From Sphingosinicella sp963974575 (lineage in GTDB: Bacteria > Pseudomonadota > Alphaproteobacteria > Sphingomonadales > Sphingomonadaceae): a stretch of 64,000 nt of DNA. This document shows positions 61,341 through 64,000 of the stretch, one piece after another. The notes beneath the pieces were generated by a model. The model was not told the DNA's origin. It made no database searches and saw only the letters and a list, made by a program, of their open reading frames with translations. Every line of letters begins with the position of its first letter. Position 1 is the first letter of the stretch. Made by a program: the position numbers and the translations under genes. The stretch covers positions 3,197 to 67,196 of the forward strand of contig NZ_CAXBBQ010000012.1 of assembly GCF_963974575.1 (NCBI RefSeq). The letters are read 5' to 3'.

Positions 61341-62066
61341 TTAAAAGGGTACCTCGTCAACATCCTGATCTGACTCCGGTTCTAGCGGTAAAGGCCAAAC
61401 GACGTCAGCACGCACCCGGATGCGTTCGTTGTCATAATGGGCGATCATAAAGCGGGCAGCTGTCGCATAACGAGGTTTCTGGCGGTAGCTTATCGCGAGA
61501 CCTTCTTCACACATCTCAGGCACCCTCAAATACACCGTTGATGCGGCACAATAGAGAGCGAGCCCGGCTCGTTCCAATTCCATAAGGTTAGTGTTCAAGG
61601 CGACCGTGGCCTCAAGCTTTGTGAGCAGGGAAACAAAACGAAGCGGAAGGTGATTATTTTCGTCCCAGACGTGCCCAATATGCCCCTCAAGGGCAGTAAT
61701 GGTGGCCTTAAGTGCAGGCATATTTTTTTCGGTAGGATCTGCGTTGCAATCAATCACGGACATGACTGCGCGTTCTAGAAGCGATATTATCATATCCGCC
61801 TTTTCGACCCGCTTCAGAACCTGAATTTGTGCAATATCGTCCTCCGCGTCGCCTTCGACATCGCTACCCGCTTCAGACAAAAGAAGGCCAGCGGGAGGAA
61901 CTCCAAGGGCTGCAGCTAAATCAGCTAGTGTTTCGTGCCGGATCGGTTCCCCATTCTCAGCGCGCTGTACAGTCCGAACGTTTACTCGCGCTTGGTGCGC
62001 TAAAGCTTCCTGAGTTAGCGCGCGGCGATCCCTCGCGTTTTTCATCTTAATGCTGTCAATTATCAT
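61341..62066 (-). CDS. XRE-family helix-turn-helix regulator
   Basis: A 241-residue protein. The N-terminal XRE/Cro HTH (about 8-60) reads KNARDRRALTQEALAHQARVNVRTVQRAENG, which then leads to LADLAAALGVPPAGLLLS. The C-terminal 170 residues (IDCNADPTEKNMPALKATIT, LMELERAGLALYCAASTVYL, ending DQDVDEVPF) are helical and match nothing I recognise. ATG 62066 follows AGGAGG by 8 bases, which sets the start; the frame remains open upstream. Base composition is visibly more AT-rich than the rest of the window, in keeping with recent transfer. It probably regulates the element or its cargo. Confidence 0.8.
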   Translation of the reverse strand: MIIDSIKMKNARDRRALTQEALAHQARVNVRTVQRAENGEPIRHETLADLAAALGVPPAGLLLSEAGSDVEGDAEDDIAQIQVLKRVEKADMIISLLERAVMSVIDCNADPTEKNMPALKATITALEGHIGHVWDENNHLPLRFVSLLTKLEATVALNTNLMELERAGLALYCAASTVYLRVPEMCEEGLAISYRQKPRYATAARFMIAHYDNERIRVRADVVWPLPLEPESDQDVDEVPF

Positions 62067-62165
62067 TGGGTTAGCCTCCTTTCTGTTCGAGAAGATTGGC
62101 ACTGATGGTTCCGACAGCGCCACGTCAATGGCACGATAGTGGCATGCCTTTAACACGATAACGGA

Positions 62166-62234
62166 GCGACAATAAGCCGACAATGAAGGTATATTGACGA
62201 CTTAAACCCGACAATTTGAGAAGAAGCCGACAGT
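62166..62234. repeat. Four short CCGACAAT-like repeats
   Basis: GCGACAAT (62166), GCCGACAAT (62176), CCCGACAAT (62207) and GCCGACAGT (62226) lie in the same orientation in the AT-rich gap upstream of the XRE gene. They could be regulator-binding half-sites. Spacing is irregular (10, 31 and 19 bp). Confidence 0.35.
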
Positions 62235-62340
62235 TAGCTGTGTCGAATGCGGCTGTTCTCATAGGAGTGGAAATAGCCATCCCGCCTTCGGCGGTCTGAA
62301 TCCTGTCTGACCGGCTCCCGCGCGGGGCGGGCGGGTCGCT

Positions 62341-63753
62341 TTGCCTTTGGTCCGGCTGTGCCGGGCCCGCAACCCGCTGACGCGGGTCTTCCACAACGAC
62401 CTTCCAGCATTCGTGTCGGAACGCCTCCCGGAGATCCTGGCACACGTGCCGGAACTTCCGCCTCAGCGCCTCAAGTTGCTGAAGATCGAAGTGGAGAGCC
62501 TGCCCGCGATCGGCGAGCACCCTTCCATCGCACGAGCGATGGTGGAAGCCGGGCTGTTCGAGCTCACGGTCGAGAACGTGGAATACGTCTATCGGCAGGT
62601 CCTGGGCGGATCGGACCTCCATGCCCTGGCAACCAGAAACTACACGACGCTCCGGTCAATGGGCAGCGACATGCTGGACGGCAGGATCGAACGCGAATTC
62701 GAGGCCTATCTCGACGAAGTCGTCTTGAAGCTCGACGGCAATACGGACGAGGACGTATCTTCCATATTGGCGATCCTACGGCGCGACGATGTCGACTCCG
62801 GTAGCCTGCGCAGATTCGTCGAGCGCCAGTCAGTACTCGTGCCCGAACTAAGCCAGGTTCCCGAAAACCTGCACGCGATGCTGTTCGATCTGCGTAGGAT
62901 CAGTCCGACGTGGGAAAACTGCCTCGCGTTCTTGAGTGGTAGCGGGTTCGATGAGGCGCAACTGATTTCTTATCTGGAAGATGGCAGCGAACGGGCAGCC
63001 CTGCTCGAGAAACCCATACCAGCCGATCCAGATTCACGACCGTTGCGAACGTTCCTCTTGAACGCTGCAGGCCTCTCCGACGCCGCCTACTCGGACTACG
63101 TCGCCGCATTGCCGAAGCCATTCGAGCGGTTTCCCGAAAACCTCGAGGACTCGAAACGGGAGATCCTGATCAATCGGCGGAAGGTCACGTTCACCAAGGA
63201 GAGCTTCGACGATCTCGCAGACGAGGTCGATCTGCAAGTCCTCTTCGTGACCGCAAACATCGAGTCCTACATCAACGCGCCGGACATGCTCGGTCTCGAT
63301 GACGACTTCTTGGATAATCTTCTCGAAGCGGACCTCACCGACGAGAAGAAGACGTCGGTGATAAGCCTCATGAACCTCGATTCAGTCATCGAACTACCGG
63401 AACGGGCCGCCCTCATCGGTCCGATCATCGACCGCACCAACTTCGACGTTTCGGGCCTGAAGGCCGACGTCGCGAAAAGCCTGATCGCGCATTCCGCACC
63501 GCTCTGGACGCGGATCTCGCTCTTGAACAAGGCCCACGCCGTCCTGACGGACGACGACGTTCGCCAGGTCCTCGCCGGGTTGCCGGCCCCCTACTCTGAG
63601 ATAAAGACCGGGTATTACGCGAGATTGGACAACAATTCGGAGAACAGGACGTTGCTTGGTTGGTTAGATTCGAGAAACATTATATCATCATGGAGCGTAG
63701 AAACCGGCCTTTTCTTCACTGAATATTTGCGCGTCAATCTCTACAGGCGTTGA
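62341..63753 (+). pseudogene. 5'-truncated large gene, possibly the C-terminal part of a YobI-like P-loop NTPase
   Basis: An open frame of 470 codons with no ATG or ribosome site at its front; the first possible start is TTG 62341 and the frame opens at 62311 in GC-rich repetitive DNA. The protein-like part begins near LTRVFHNDLPAFVSERL and consists of many short helical units. Recurring patterns include ILAILRRDDVDSGSLRRFVERQ, ENCLAFLSGSGFDEAQLISYL and KTSVISLMNLDSVIELPE. No Walker motif is present. The style resembles the non-catalytic C-terminal half of very large YobI-family NTPases found in accessory and defence islands. That match is from memory and uncertain. It appears to be a fragment left by a rearrangement on the element. 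Confidence 0.45.
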
Positions 63754-64000
63754 ACCAGTGAGCGAGGCGTGAAGATACACGCGTAGTGTTGGAAAATGAG
63801 TGCGTCGTTGCACCTGACTGATCGTCCGAAACTCGCGAACCGCAAAGCGGCCCGGAATAGCGAAATCTCGGTCTTTGCGGCTTCCGCCGCGTAAACGATG
63901 GTCCGTTTTTCACCTGTGACCGTCTGAAAGCTGCCAGTCGGCAATCGTTTAGAGTTTCGGACGCCGTGAGGCGTCGGAAAGTCGGCGGTGCCCGAACCCG
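63754..64000. other. Non-coding end of the window
   Basis: The last 247 bases after the truncated gene hold no convincing gene. A 67-codon minus-strand frame (63741-63944) lacks a ribosome site and recognisable motifs. GCGGC-TTCC-GCCGC forms a small hairpin near 63880. The integrative element continues past the window. Confidence 0.5.

Noticed and set aside
63741..63944. A 67-codon minus-strand frame near the right edge
   Set aside because: No ribosome site, no motif, and it overlaps the end of the truncated gene; kept only as a remark on the non-coding end.

Overview
The window reads as a chromosomal stretch of a high-GC alphaproteobacterium, most likely a member of the Sphingomonadales. 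The evidence is a TonB-dependent receptor with the sphingomonad-type N-terminus, a cold-shock gene paired with a DUF6481 gene, an NDUFS4-like complex I subunit, tandem CYP153-type P450s, and the conserved gene orders yajC-secD-secF, bamD-recN-ligA and rsmD/rluB. Genes are densely packed, often with 4-base ATGA, GTGA or TTGA overlaps, and several start with GTG or TTG.

Left part (1-3.6 kb): a phytanoyl-CoA-type dioxygenase, tRNA-Ala, chorismate mutase, a long-chain polyprenyl diphosphate synthase, a complex I accessory subunit, tRNA-Arg, a 52-residue basic protein and a Tyr/Gly-rich lipoprotein.

3.7-19.9 kb is a large polyamine (putrescine) locus. One operon runs patD, puuD, class III aminotransferase, gabD. 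A second runs potF, potH, potI, potG and a Sel1-like lipoprotein. A third runs puuA2, puuB, puuA1. Together these import putrescine and convert it to succinate through gamma-glutamylated intermediates and/or direct transamination. A divergent LysR-type gene sits in the middle. I found three copies of a near-identical 15-bp inverted repeat, ATCGG-N5-CCGAT, which has the T-N11-A form of LysR binding sites. They lie about 90 bp before patD, about 90 bp before puuA2, and on the lysR start codon in the lysR/potF gap. This looks like an unreported LysR-controlled putrescine regulon and is the main discovery candidate. A spermidine-synthase-like gene and a cold-shock/DUF6481 pair are interleaved.

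20-37.6 kb: a TPR-sulfotransferase; a TonB receptor, BetI-like TetR regulator and secreted M20 peptidase set with a perfect 17-bp palindrome; an FkbM methyltransferase; a YadGH-like ABC exporter; a two-gene RND pump; and a DUF815-SLC13-DUF389 operon in which the DUF389 protein carries an OmpA-like tail.

37.6-59.9 kb is mostly housekeeping: yajC-secD-secF-Mth938, a glycosyltransferase, bamD-recN-ligA, prmA, a DUF885 peptidase, a UvrD-type helicase, a giant AsmA protein, and rsmD with an arginine-rich RluB. Two tandem CYP153-like P450s and a 50-residue ORF are inserted among them.

From 59.84 kb to the end an integrative element begins: tRNA-Leu(CAA), an intact tyrosine integrase, a more AT-rich XRE-type regulator, and what looks like the 5'-truncated remains of a large YobI-like P-loop NTPase gene. 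The far end of the element is outside the window.
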